Source: Chitinilyticum aquatile DSM 21506 (GTDB taxonomy: Bacteria; Pseudomonadota; Gammaproteobacteria; Burkholderiales; Chitinibacteraceae). Taken from it: a stretch of DNA of 64,000 bases. Below, piece after piece: positions 37,066 through 46,074 of the stretch (positions within the stretch are counted from its first letter, which is position 1; each line of letters opens with the position of its first letter). The position numbers and the translations under genes are program-made. The notes under the pieces are model-generated. The model did no database searches and was not told the origin of the DNA. It saw only the letters and a list, made by a program, of their open reading frames with translations. The DNA lies in NCBI RefSeq assembly GCF_000430805.1, contig NZ_AUMS01000012.1:62001-126000 (forward strand), in the 5' to 3' direction.

Positions 37066-37200
37066 GGCAATCTCCTGATCATGCGGGCTCGGTACAGAGG
37101 CGCTGCCGGAAACCCGAAAGAGGCAGCGGCCGGCATTATCGGCGAAGGCTGCCTTATGCGGCAAGCATGGCGGGGTGGCAATTTTTACGGGGATGACGGC

Positions 37201-37903
37201 GGGAAGGGCGGCTTTTGACCCTGAGCGGACGCTAAAGGGACGTTATCAGGCAATACGGCTGCAGCCAAGCAGGGATCTTGGTACTCGACAATTTAGACAT
37301 CCGGGTGATGAAATTTTAGAAGCGTTCCGTGCCAGCACTCTTTAACTCCCTCTTTGGGTCATGAGGCCCGCAGTAGCCGTAATCAGATACCAAATACGTC
37401 CTCTTCATGTCATCGATTATTTCTACAGTTAACTTGAATAAATTGCCCCTCGTAGTTATTGGAATTTTCTTGTCGGAAGGATATTCAGGCCTGAAATTAA
37501 GCTCAATTACCGCTGAGGATACCCAATGGAATGAAAGGCCTCTCGCAATTAGCTGCCTTTGCATTAACATGCAATAGCCCATCACGAGTTTGGAAAATTC
37601 CAGGCTGGCGGGCGTAACTTCTTTTGAAAGCAAGTCAATGCGCACTGCGTCGGTGCCATATTGTTGCGCAAGTAGACATAGCCTCCCGATACCCCAATAT
37701 CCTCCTACGTCATTATTTCGGCTTATGAAAGAACCCAATAGTCCAGATGCGATGTTCTTAAGTTCTTTCCTGCGCGCCAAGGGAACTCCTAGCCTAACTT
37801 GTTTGTTGCGAAAGCCTACGTATCTTAGTGCGCTTGCCCGTGCTAATGACTGCTATGTAGCGAGCCAGTGAGAGACCGCTTCTGGCCGAATGCCGACGTT
37901 CCC
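37201..37903. mobile_element. AT-rich gene cassette bounded by imperfect inverted repeats
   Basis: The segments 37201-37229 and 37875-37903 are inverted repeats agreeing at about 20 of 29 positions by my alignment. They enclose a single AT-rich gene unlike its GC-rich surroundings. GTTAGGC just upstream of the gene start recalls an integron-cassette boundary, but I could not find a convincing attC. Transfer of the segment is inference from composition and the repeats. Confidence 0.45.
37316..37780 (-). CDS. Unknown protein in AT-rich cassette
   Basis: A 154-residue soluble protein (begins ARRKELKNIASGLLGSFISRNND; ends GPHDPKRELKSAGTERF). I do not recognise the family. The start is TTG at 37780 with AGGAG 7 nt upstream, which decides it. 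Base composition is clearly lower in GC than the neighbouring genes, and imperfect inverted repeats flank the segment. The central hydrophobic stretch YCMLMQRQLIARGLSFHWVSSAVIELNF is not a clear membrane helix. A role in phage defence or another accessory function is possible but unsupported. Confidence 0.75.
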   Translation of the reverse strand: MARRKELKNIASGLLGSFISRNNDVGGYWGIGRLCLLAQQYGTDAVRIDLLSKEVTPASLEFSKLVMGYCMLMQRQLIARGLSFHWVSSAVIELNFRPEYPSDKKIPITTRGNLFKLTVEIIDDMKRTYLVSDYGYCGPHDPKRELKSAGTERF

Positions 37904-37909
37904 ATTGCC

Positions 37910-38239
37910 TCAAATCACCCCGTCATCCGGGCCGATGCTGAAGTTGAGCTGGCTGGACAGGCTTTCGCGCAGGCGTTTGCGGGACAGCAGTTTTTCCTGT
38001 GCCGGCTGGGGCAGGTCGGTGAGGCGCAGCAGGTTTTTCTGGATCATCACGTCGATCAGGTCTTCCAGTACGCGGATCAGGCCGATGTCGAGGCCCTGGA
38101 ACAGCTCGGATTCGGGCTGCTGGCCGACAAAGCCGGCGATTTCCGGGCTGTGCTGTGGCAGGAATTCTTCCGCGCCGTCTTCCGGGTCGCGGTAGATGGC
38201 CGTGATTTCCCCCTGGCTGTTGCGGCGTACGTAGGGCAT
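37910..38239 (-). CDS. Small conserved hypothetical protein
   Basis: 109 residues. It starts MPYVRRNSQGEITAIYRDPE and is acidic in the middle (PEIAGFVGQQPESELFQGLDIGLIRVLEDLIDVMIQKNLLRLTDLP). Short proteins of this type in betaproteobacteria are often mislabelled as tryptophan synthase beta-like; there is no PLP-enzyme content. Probably a small helical protein. Divergent from the alpha/beta hydrolase gene. Confidence 0.8.
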   Translation of the reverse strand: MPYVRRNSQGEITAIYRDPEDGAEEFLPQHSPEIAGFVGQQPESELFQGLDIGLIRVLEDLIDVMIQKNLLRLTDLPQPAQEKLLSRKRLRESLSSQLNFSIGPDDGVI

Positions 38240-38310
38240 GGGCGTGCTCCTTGCATTCGGCATGTGGTTTCACGATAGTAGCAGTCTCTAATGAAAAAGG
38301 GGCGCAGGGA

Positions 38311-39114
38311 ATGGCCGAAATGCTGGAGTTGCTGCATGTGCCGGCAGAGGGTGGGGGCGGACGCCCTCCGGTGCTGCTGGTGCACGGCGCGTTCACCGCG
38401 GCCTGGTGCTGGGAAGACACGCAGCGCGCGCTGGCTGCGGCCGGCTGGGAGAGCTACGCACTCAGCCTGTCCGGGCACGGTGGCAGCGCGGGCGCCGAGC
38501 AGCTGCATGCGCTGACGCTGGCTGATTATCTGCAGGATATCGACTGGGCGCTGGAGCAGATCGGCCGCCCGCCGGTGCTGGTGGGGCATTCGCTGGGTGG
38601 CTATCTGCTGCAGCGCGTGGCCGAGCACACGACGGTGCCGGGGCTGGCGCTGCTGGCCAGCGTGCCGCCGTATGGTCTGGCCGGTTCGCTCACTTATATG
38701 GGCAGCTGCTATCCGGGGCTGTTGATGGAGCTGCAGCGCTTTGCATCGGGTGCGATGCCCAACCCCGATCTGGGCTTCGTGCGCGAGCTGCTGTTTGCGC
38801 CGGACAGTGACGAAGCACATCTGGCCGACTTTGCCCGCCGCGTGCAGCCGGAATCGGTGCAGGCGCTGTCGCAACTGTGGCTGCCGCAGCCCTGGCGCAT
38901 GTTTCCGCGCCTTTTTCAGTGCCCGACACTGGTGATGGGGGCTGGCAGTGACCGCATCCTGCCGTTTTCCGATGTCTGGATGACGGCGCAGGCCTGGAGT
39001 ACCCGCCCGCTGATGATTTCCGAAGCCGGCCATGCGCTGATGTGCAATGCCCACTTTCCCGAAATGATGCGTCACCTGCTGGAATGGCTGCACAGCCTGC
39101 CGGCTGCGCGCTGA
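38311..39114 (+). CDS. Alpha/beta hydrolase
   Basis: 267 residues. The oxyanion segment is [13 protein letters not shown], the nucleophile elbow [10 protein letters not shown] (Ser near residue 96), the acid probably Asp in GSDRILPF, and the base His in [11 protein letters not shown] typical esterase/lipase-like fold with a cap. Substrate unknown. The ATG at 38311 is the first fitting start, with AGGGA upstream. It is followed 19 bp later by msrB and may form an operon with it. Confidence 0.88.
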   Translation: MAEMLELLHVPAEGGGGRPPVLLVHGAFTAAWCWEDTQRALAAAGWESYALSLSGHGGSAGAEQLHALTLADYLQDIDWALEQIGRPPVLVGHSLGGYLLQRVAEHTTVPGLALLASVPPYGLAGSLTYMGSCYPGLLMELQRFASGAMPNPDLGFVRELLFAPDSDEAHLADFARRVQPESVQALSQLWLPQPWRMFPRLFQCPTLVMGAGSDRILPFSDVWMTAQAWSTRPLMISEAGHALMCNAHFPEMMRHLLEWLHSLPAAR

Positions 39115-39133
39115 CCCCGACGAGACGATTGCC

Positions 39134-39550
39134 ATGACAGACTCCGTGCGTAAAACCGATGCCGAATGGCGCGCCATGCTCAGCCCTGAGGCCTACCGGG
39201 TAACCCGCCAGGCTGGCACCGAGCCGCCGTTTTCCGGGGCGCTCTATCGTGAAGCCGCCAGCGGCAATTACCACTGCGTCTGCTGTGGTACGCTGCTGTT
39301 TTGCTCGGATACGAAATTCGATGCCGGCTGCGGCTGGCCGAGTTTCTGGGCCGAAGAAGGGGAAGGGCGCATCCGCCGCATCAGCGATTACAGCCACGGC
39401 ATGGTGCGCGTCGAGGTGCGCTGCGCGGCCTGCGATGCGCATCTCGGCCATGTGTTTCCCGATGGCCCGGAGCCGACCGGCGAGCGCTACTGCATCAATT
39501 CGGTGGCGCTGGTTTTTCAGGGTGATGACGGGCAGACCGTGCAGGACTGA
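39134..39550 (+). CDS. msrB: Peptide methionine (R)-S-oxide reductase MsrB
   Basis: A 138-residue MsrB. Two CxxC zinc motifs (CVCC and CAAC), the conserved GCGWPSFW and the catalytic Cys in [11 protein letters not shown] are all present. It reduces methionine-R-sulfoxide in proteins. The upstream Ser/Thr position ([10 protein letters not shown]) fits the family. Complete length; no fusion to MsrA. Confidence 0.95.
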   Translation: MTDSVRKTDAEWRAMLSPEAYRVTRQAGTEPPFSGALYREAASGNYHCVCCGTLLFCSDTKFDAGCGWPSFWAEEGEGRIRRISDYSHGMVRVEVRCAACDAHLGHVFPDGPEPTGERYCINSVALVFQGDDGQTVQD

Positions 39551-39641
39551 AGCGCATACCACACACTGGTTCGGCTCAGGCGACCGGAGCGGCCTCTAGC
39601 CGTAGCCTGCGGCCGCTGATTTCGTGCTACATTCGCGCCCC

Positions 39642-40037
39642 ATGAAATCGGGGCGGTATTTTTCACACTTTGTCGGGCTGGCCATGCTGGTGGCCATGCT
39701 GCACGCGGCGCTGCCGTACGTGCACATGGCGTCGGCCAAGCGCGACAGCCGCCAGCTCGTGCTGTGTACCGGCACGGGCATGCAGGTGGTGCTGGCTGCG
39801 GCAGACTCCGACCCCGGCTCAAACCCTTCCCCAGTCCAGACCGCATTCAAATCGCTGCCCTGTGCGGTCTGCGCCCATGCCGCCAGCCTCGGCATCCAGC
39901 TGGCCAATCCGGCCGTGCTTGCCACGTTCACTCCCTTCATTCCGGCTGCGCCGCAACAGCTGCTGCAGCCTCCTGCCAAGCGTTTTGCCTTCGCTTTCCG
40001 GCGCGGTGGTGCGCCGCCTGCCTTCAGCCAGACCTGA
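39642..40037 (+). CDS. DUF2946-like small secreted or membrane protein upstream of copper receptor
   Basis: 131 residues. An N-terminal hydrophobic segment (FVGLAMLVAMLHAALPYVH) acts as signal or anchor. LPCAVCAHAASLG is the Cys-x-x-Cys region of DUF2946 proteins, which are often next to copper TonB receptors. It may bind or handle copper; that is inference. The ATG at 39642 fits the signal. The gene ends 92 bp before the receptor. Confidence 0.8.
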   Translation: MKSGRYFSHFVGLAMLVAMLHAALPYVHMASAKRDSRQLVLCTGTGMQVVLAAADSDPGSNPSPVQTAFKSLPCAVCAHAASLGIQLANPAVLATFTPFIPAAPQQLLQPPAKRFAFAFRRGGAPPAFSQT

Positions 40038-40129
40038 CCTTTCACTTACTCATTGATTCCGGCTTCCCGGCCCTCTTTTGCAGATGACAGATTGCAGAGT
40101 GCCGGGCGGCCATCGTCTGGCTGTTGATC

Positions 40130-42193
40130 ATGCAATCCAAATCTCTTGTTTCCATTTTCCGTCCGCGCGTGCTGGTTCTCGCGGTATTCGCCACGCTGGC
40201 TACTCCCGCCTGGGCGGCTGACGAGGCTGTTGTGCTGCCCGAAGTGCTGGTGACCTCGACGCGCGACCAGTCGCCGCTGACCATCGTCACCGACCCGAAG
40301 CTGCCGCGTCAGCCGGTGCCGGCGAGCGACGGCGCCGATTTTCTCAAGACCATCCCCGGCTTCAGCACGATCCGCAATGGCGGCAGCAACGGCGATCCGG
40401 TACTGCGCGGCATGTATGGTTCGCGGCTGAACATCCTGACTGATGATGCTTCTATGCTTGGAGCCTGCCCGGGGCGCATGGACAATCCGCTCTCCTACAT
40501 CGTGCCGGAAACCTTCGATGAACTGACCGTCATCAAGGGCCCGCAGACCGTGCTCTGGGGGCCGGGGGCTTCCGCCGGCACCATCCGCTTTGACCGCAAG
40601 ACCGAGCGCTTTGACGCTGCGGGCGCGCGCGCCGATGCCGGCCTCCTGCTGGGCAGCTGGCAGCGCCGCGATGTGACTCTTGATGCCGCCGCCGGCAGCG
40701 CGCAGGGCTATGCGCGCTTCACCGGCAGCCATGCCAGCCAGGATGATTATGTCGATGGCAATGGCAATTCCGTGCCGTCCGAGTGGCGCAAATGGGCGAC
40801 TGACCTGACACTGGGCCTGACGCCGTCGGCAGACACGCTGCTGGAATTCACCGCCGGCACCGGTGACGGCGAGGCGCGCTACGCCGGCCGTGGCATGGAT
40901 GGTTCGCAATTCCTGCGCGAAAGCGCCGGCGTGAAGCTGGAGCAGCGCAATCTGGGCAATGTGATCGAAAAACTGGTCGTGCAGTACAACTACAACTACG
41001 CCGATCACGTGATGGACAACTACACGCTGCGTGATCCGGACCCGATGAGCATGATGCCGATGCCGATGGCGTCCAATGTCGATCGCCGCACGCAGAGCGG
41101 CCGCCTCGAAGGCACGCTGGCGCTGGCCGAGACGCTGCAACTGGTCACCGGACTTGATTACAGCGCCAATACTCACCGCTATCGCAGCGGCATGGGGCGT
41201 GATACCTATCGGCAGCGGGGCTGGACGACCGATGCGCGTTTCCGTAATACCGGCGTATTCGGCGAGCTGAACTGGGACATGAACCCGCAGCAGCGCGTGA
41301 TTTCCGGTCTGCGCGTCGATTTTGTCTGGGTGACCGACGAGCGGAAAATGACCAGCGGTATGATGCCGATACCCAATCCGACCGCCGGCCAGAGCCGCAG
41401 CGATACGCTGCCTTCTGGTTTCCTGCGCTACGAGCAGGACATCGCCAGCGCTGGCGCAACCTGGTACGCCGGTCTGGGCCATGTGCAGCGCTTCCCGGAT
41501 TACTGGGAGCTCTTCTCGCCCAAGCAGGGGCCGGCCGGGACTGCCAATGCCTTTTCCGGCATCCAGCCGGAAAAAACCACGCAGCTGGATGTGGGCGTCA
41601 CGGCAAGGGTTGCAGGAATGGAGGGGTGGATTTCGGCCTACGCCGGCCGCATCGATGACTATATCCTGTTCATGTACCGCCCCGGCATGATGCCGGGCAT
41701 GACCCACTCGCAGGCACGCAATATTGATGCCCGCATCGCCGGCGCCGAGCTGGGCGGCAAGGTGGCGCTGGGGGCGGGCTGGAAGCTGGATGGCTCGCTG
41801 GCCTACGCCTGGGGCGAGGATACGACACTGGATCAGCCGCTGCCGCAGATGCCGCCGCTGGAAGCTCGCATCGGCCTGCGCTATGAAACGGCCGGATGGT
41901 CGCTGGGCGGGCTGTGGCGCGGTGTGGCCGCGCAGCACCGCTATGCGCTGAATCAGGGCAATGTGGTCGGCAAGGATTTCGGGCCGTCGGCCGGTTTCGG
42001 CATCCTGTCGCTCAACGGCAGTTATCGCATCAACAAGATGCTCAATCTGACGGCGGGTGTGGACAACCTCTTCGACCGGTATTACAGCGAGCACCTGAAT
42101 CTGGCCGGCAACAGCGGCTTCGGGTTTTCAGCCGGTGAAGTCGTTCCCGAGCCGGGGCGGTCGTTCTGGCTGAAGGTGAGCGGCAGTTTCTGA
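40130..42193 (+). CDS. TonB-dependent copper receptor
   Basis: A 687-residue outer-membrane receptor. The signal peptide ends near TLATPAWA, followed by a plug domain (LPEVLVTSTRDQ, then the ADFLKTIPGFSTIRNGGSNGDPVLRGMYGSRL region) and a beta-barrel ending in a terminal Phe (LKVSGSF). Methionine clusters DPMSMMPMPM and YRPGMMPGMTH lie in loops, as in OprC/NosA-type copper receptors. The ATG at 40130 is preferred to the TTG two codons earlier. With the DUF2946-like gene it forms a copper-uptake unit. Confidence 0.92.
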   Translation: MQSKSLVSIFRPRVLVLAVFATLATPAWAADEAVVLPEVLVTSTRDQSPLTIVTDPKLPRQPVPASDGADFLKTIPGFSTIRNGGSNGDPVLRGMYGSRLNILTDDASMLGACPGRMDNPLSYIVPETFDELTVIKGPQTVLWGPGASAGTIRFDRKTERFDAAGARADAGLLLGSWQRRDVTLDAAAGSAQGYARFTGSHASQDDYVDGNGNSVPSEWRKWATDLTLGLTPSADTLLEFTAGTGDGEARYAGRGMDGSQFLRESAGVKLEQRNLGNVIEKLVVQYNYNYADHVMDNYTLRDPDPMSMMPMPMASNVDRRTQSGRLEGTLALAETLQLVTGLDYSANTHRYRSGMGRDTYRQRGWTTDARFRNTGVFGELNWDMNPQQRVISGLRVDFVWVTDERKMTSGMMPIPNPTAGQSRSDTLPSGFLRYEQDIASAGATWYAGLGHVQRFPDYWELFSPKQGPAGTANAFSGIQPEKTTQLDVGVTARVAGMEGWISAYAGRIDDYILFMYRPGMMPGMTHSQARNIDARIAGAELGGKVALGAGWKLDGSLAYAWGEDTTLDQPLPQMPPLEARIGLRYETAGWSLGGLWRGVAAQHRYALNQGNVVGKDFGPSAGFGILSLNGSYRINKMLNLTAGVDNLFDRYYSEHLNLAGNSGFGFSAGEVVPEPGRSFWLKVSGSF

Positions 42194-42262
42194 GTGTGGT
42201 CATCCTGCGGCAGTTCATTGCCTGCAGGATGATTGATGCTGATTGGCAAGACTGTCCGGTAC

Positions 42263-42335
42263 GTCATGCCCGCGAAGGCGGGTATCCAGGATTCACGCGA
42301 CTTTGCCGGGCTCCCGCCTGCGCGGGAACGACGAT
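42263..42335. repeat. dRS3-like paired palindromes, second copy
   Basis: ATGCCCGCGAAGGCGGGTAT and TCCCGCCTGCGCGGGA repeat the arrangement at 2170-2240, including the CCAGGAT link after the first palindrome. It lies between the copper receptor gene and element I. Confidence 0.65.
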
Positions 42336-42379
42336 TCTTGCGTTTGTTGATCCTTCTTGCCGGTCAGGACATTCTTGAG

Positions 42380-42438
42380 GGGTATATGGGTTTGGCCATT
42401 TATTCACAATGGTCGTATCCATATACCCTTTGCTGTGT
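42380..42438 (+). repeat. 59-bp hairpin element, copy I
   Basis: GGGTATATGG / CCATATACCC enclose GGCCATT and AATGGTC. The tail is weaker (ATAC...GTGT). Convergent copper receptor and putA genes; 51 nt from the putA stop. Confidence 0.8.
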
Positions 42439-42489
42439 CTGCTATTCGACTCCGGGACGGCCTGTTTCTGCCGGCGCACATACAGGCCC

Positions 42490-45400
42490 TCATTCCGGCG
42501 CATGCGCCAGCAGCTCGGTATTGCCGCCCAGTGCGGCGCTGTTGATGGTGATGGTGTATTCGCTGCGCAGGCGATACCAGGGGTAGCGGCCCTGCCGGTC
42601 CGGGGCAATGACGGGCAGCAGATCGTGTGCAGTGTGCGCCCACTGATGCTCGCGCGCAGTGTGCTCGCTACTGCAGACGAGCACGGCCGCGAGCGGCACG
42701 GGGTGCGGGTCGGCCGTGAGCCCGAGCGCGGGCAATACCTGGTGCCAGCGCCGATGCATGTCGTTATCCGCCAGCAGGGGCTGGTTGCCGGTGGCCAGCA
42801 CGGCTCCGATCTGGTGCAGCCGGTCAGCCACGCTGGCCGCAGTGCACAGCACGCGCCCGACGGGACGGTGGCCGTAGTGGTTGCGCTCGCCGGTAATCGC
42901 CGGGGGCGTGCCGATGGCTGCTGCTGCGGGCAGTTGCGGGTAGCGCGCAATCTGCTGCAGCACGGCGGCCGCTTCGCCGGCATCCAGCTCGCTTCTGACC
43001 AGCGCTTCGAGCGCGGCCGGAATTGCCGCTGTTTCGCAGCCAGCCGGCGGGCAGCCATCCTGCACCAGACGCCAGAGCAGCCAGCTGCCGCCCGCTTTCG
43101 GGCCGGTACCCGATTTGCCGCTGCCGCCGAAGGGCTGGCTTTCGACGATGGCGCCGATCTGGTTGCGGTTCACGTAGTAATTGCCAATGTGCGTGCCGGC
43201 GACAATGTCATCGACGTGCTGCGCGATGCGGCTGGCAATGCCCAGCGTCAGCCCGTGGCCGCTCTGTCGCAATCGCGCCAGCAGTGCGCCTTGCTCCGCG
43301 CGCGGGTAGCGCAGCATGCACAGCACCGGGCCAAAAATCTCGCTGGCGGGCAGCTCCAGCCCCGGCAGCTCGATCAGCGTGGGCGGGACGAAATAACCGG
43401 CGGCACTGTCGATGGGCAGCGGCAGCTGGCTGCTGCGCAGGCTGCTGGCCAGCAAGGTGGAAATCGCACCTTCCAGACGCTGGCGCGCGCCAGCATCGAT
43501 GACCGGGCCGACATCGGTGGCCAGCTCCCAGGGATCGCCCATCACCAGGGTCTGCATGGCGGCGGCGAGTTTGTCCCACAGCGCATCGGCGATGTCGTCC
43601 TGCACGCACAGCACCCGCAGCGCCGAACAGCGCTGGCCGCTGCTGTCGAAGGCTGATTCCAGCGCAATCTGCACGACCTGGTCGAGGTGTGCGCTGCTGT
43701 CGACGAGCATGGCGTTCACGCCGCCGGTTTCGGCGATCAAGAGGCGCGGCGTGCTGTGGCTGGCGAGTGAGCGCCGGATGTGCTGTGCGGTGGGCAGCGA
43801 ACCGGTAAACAGCACGCCGGCGATGCGGGAATCGCGGCACAGCGCTGCGCCGACGTCGGCTCCGCCGGGTAGCAGTTGCAGCTGCCCGCGCGGTACGCCC
43901 GCCCTGTGCAGCAGGTGAACGAGTGCGGCGGCAATGAGCGGGGTTTGTGGTGCCGGCTTCGCGATTACGCGGTTGCCGGTGACGAGTGCGGCGGAAATCT
44001 GGCCGCACAGGATCGCCAGCGGGAAATTCCACGGACTTATGACGGCCAGCGTGCCGAGCGGAGCAAGCGGCCCTGTCGGCCAGTTCTGCCGGGCCTGAGC
44101 GGCGTAATAGCGGCAGAAATCGACCGCTTCGCGGATTTCACCCAGCGCATTGGCCAGTGTCTTGCCGGCTTCGCGCATCAGCAATTGTGCAAACAGCGCA
44201 CGGGATTCACCGATGAGGGAGGCGGCATTCTCCAGCCACGCGGCGCTTGTGCCGCACTCGAGCGGGACGGCAGGCGCACTGGCGCAGTGCAGCGCGCGCT
44301 CGATGTCGCGGCTACTGGCCAGCGTGACGCTGCCAAGGGTGTCGGCATGATTGGCTGGATTGATGCTGGTGGCAGACTGATTGCCTTCGGGCAGGCCTTC
44401 TGCGAGCAGCGGTGTTGCCGTCGCGTGGTGGCTGGCAGCCTCCGCGCAGTCTTGTCGCAGTGCTGCGAGCGCCTGCGGCGCATTCAGATCAAGGCCGGCG
44501 AGCGTCTGCCGCGGGGCAAACAGCTGGTCGGGCGCGGGCAACGCGGCGTTTGACGGCGTCGTGCCATCCACATGCAGCTGATGCAGGAAGGATGTGTTGG
44601 CACCGTTTTCCAGCAGGCGGCGCACCAGATAGGGCAGCAGGCTGGCCTGCACACCGACCGGCGCGTACACGCGGCAGGCCACGGCAATGTCGTGGGCCGG
44701 CAGCAGGCGGTAGAGGCTCTCGCCCATGCCGTACAGGCACTGGAATTCGTAATCCTGCGACGGATCGGCATACTGGCGCACCATGGCGATGGTGTGCGGA
44801 TTGTGCGTGGCGAACTGCGGGTAAATCCAGTTGCGTGCGGCCAGCAGGCGGCTGGCACAGTACTCGAAACACAGGTCGGTGTGCTGCTTGCGGGTAAAGA
44901 CCGGATAATGCGGCAGGGCGAGCATCTGTGCCCGCTTGATTTCGCTGTCCCAGTAAGCCCCCTTGACGAGCCGCACCATCAGGCTGCTGCCGCGCCGGTG
45001 TGCGAGCTGCACCAGCCAGTCGATCACGCCAGGAGCCCGGGTCTGGCTGGCCTGGACCGCCAGCCCCAGCCCGTCCCAGTGCTGCAGCGAGGGCGACAGT
45101 GCCAGCCGCTCGAAAAGGTCTAGGGAGAGCAGCAGTCGCTCGCTTTCCTCTGCATCGAGCGTCAGGCCGATATCGGCGTCGCGCGCGGCGCAGGCCAGCT
45201 CGAAGAGCCGTGGCATCAGCTCGGCCAGTACCTGTTCCCGCTGCAGCGGGTGGTAGCGCGGGTGCAGCGCCGAGAGCTTGATCGAGACACCCGGCCCCAG
45301 TCGCGGGCCTGCACCGTTGCTGGCGTTGCCGGTGGCGCGGATGGCATCGAGGTAGCTGGTGAAATAGCGGTCGGCATCGTCGAAGCTCAGCGCCGCCTCG

Positions 45401-45945
45401 CCCAGCATGTCGAAGGAATACAGGAAATCGGCATCACGGCGAAACAGCGCGGTGTGGATGTCTTCGGCAATCACGAACTGCTGCCCGAGCTGCTGGATGG
45501 CCAGTCGCAGCGCCGGGCGTACGATGCTTTCGCCCGCCGCACTGTCAGACCAGCCGCTGGCCTGCTGCAGGGCCCAGCCGGCAAGGCGCACAAGCCAGGG
45601 GCTACTGCTGCCGGCGCGGCCACGCCAGCGGGCCTGATGCAGTTTTTCGCGGATCAGTGCATCCTGCGTGGCAATATCGGGGATGCGGGGCAGGGCTTCG
45701 GTCAGCTCCAGCAAGGCACGGCCTTCCGGCTGATCAATCGGAAACTCGGCCAGCAGGCTGTCGATGCCGCCGGCGTGCCGCCGTGCCGCGCCCAGTTTGC
45801 CGGCAAGGGTATTGCCAAGAGAATTACGCTTTGAAAGGGCTTCGGCGCTATACCCTGGCAGATTGCTGCGCAGATACGCCAGCAGCTCTGCCTCGTCGCG
45901 GTGCAGGTAGTGTTCAAGTGCGAGTAGCGATGAATGCGAAGGCAT
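42490..45945 (-). CDS. putA: Bifunctional proline dehydrogenase / P5C dehydrogenase PutA
   Basis: 1151 residues. An alpha domain and the FAD barrel (GVSIKLSALHPRYHPLQ, SLMVRLVKGAYWDSEIKRAQ, FATHNPHTIA) are followed by the aldehyde dehydrogenase half. That half has the NAD-binding region (SPWNFPLAILCGQISAALVTGNRV), Glu in IAETGGVNAM and catalytic Cys in SGQRCSALR. The two halves oxidise proline to glutamate via channelled P5C. The N-terminal ribbon-helix-helix DNA-binding domain of enterobacterial PutA is absent, so it should not be a repressor. The C-terminal about 140 residues form the extra domain seen in long PutAs. Confidence 0.96.
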   Translation of the reverse strand: MPSHSSLLALEHYLHRDEAELLAYLRSNLPGYSAEALSKRNSLGNTLAGKLGAARRHAGGIDSLLAEFPIDQPEGRALLELTEALPRIPDIATQDALIREKLHQARWRGRAGSSSPWLVRLAGWALQQASGWSDSAAGESIVRPALRLAIQQLGQQFVIAEDIHTALFRRDADFLYSFDMLGEAALSFDDADRYFTSYLDAIRATGNASNGAGPRLGPGVSIKLSALHPRYHPLQREQVLAELMPRLFELACAARDADIGLTLDAEESERLLLSLDLFERLALSPSLQHWDGLGLAVQASQTRAPGVIDWLVQLAHRRGSSLMVRLVKGAYWDSEIKRAQMLALPHYPVFTRKQHTDLCFEYCASRLLAARNWIYPQFATHNPHTIAMVRQYADPSQDYEFQCLYGMGESLYRLLPAHDIAVACRVYAPVGVQASLLPYLVRRLLENGANTSFLHQLHVDGTTPSNAALPAPDQLFAPRQTLAGLDLNAPQALAALRQDCAEAASHHATATPLLAEGLPEGNQSATSINPANHADTLGSVTLASSRDIERALHCASAPAVPLECGTSAAWLENAASLIGESRALFAQLLMREAGKTLANALGEIREAVDFCRYYAAQARQNWPTGPLAPLGTLAVISPWNFPLAILCGQISAALVTGNRVIAKPAPQTPLIAAALVHLLHRAGVPRGQLQLLPGGADVGAALCRDSRIAGVLFTGSLPTAQHIRRSLASHSTPRLLIAETGGVNAMLVDSSAHLDQVVQIALESAFDSSGQRCSALRVLCVQDDIADALWDKLAAAMQTLVMGDPWELATDVGPVIDAGARQRLEGAISTLLASSLRSSQLPLPIDSAAGYFVPPTLIELPGLELPASEIFGPVLCMLRYPRAEQGALLARLRQSGHGLTLGIASRIAQHVDDIVAGTHIGNYYVNRNQIGAIVESQPFGGSGKSGTGPKAGGSWLLWRLVQDGCPPAGCETAAIPAALEALVRSELDAGEAAAVLQQIARYPQLPAAAAIGTPPAITGERNHYGHRPVGRVLCTAASVADRLHQIGAVLATGNQPLLADNDMHRRWHQVLPALGLTADPHPVPLAAVLVCSSEHTAREHQWAHTAHDLLPVIAPDRQGRYPWYRLRSEYTITINSAALGGNTELLAHAPE

Positions 45946-46018
45946 GGCCAGGAAATCCGGGGCTGCTGGGTGATGATTTCAACTTAGCAGTTGCCACCGC
46001 TTTCGGCTGCCTGCGGGC

Positions 46019-46050
46019 AAAAAAACAGGGTGGCTTACGCCACCCTGTTG
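46019..46050 (-). terminator. Rho-independent terminator after the branched-chain amino-acid binding protein gene
   Basis: On the minus strand ACAGGGTGGC / GCCACCCTGT forms a 10-bp stem with a 4-nt loop followed by a run of seven T. It lies about 25 bp past the stop codon. Confidence 0.92.
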
Positions 46051-46074
46051 TGTTGCTGCAGAACTGCCTGGTGC

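Noticed and set aside
37066-37200. Guanidine riboswitch upstream of the Gdx/SugE-like gene
   Set aside because: No ykkC, mini-ykkC or type III consensus could be found; only one GC-rich hairpin is present.
37781-37903. Integron attC site next to the AT-rich cassette
   Set aside because: GTTAGGC is present but no paired R/L core boxes with the expected spacing could be aligned.
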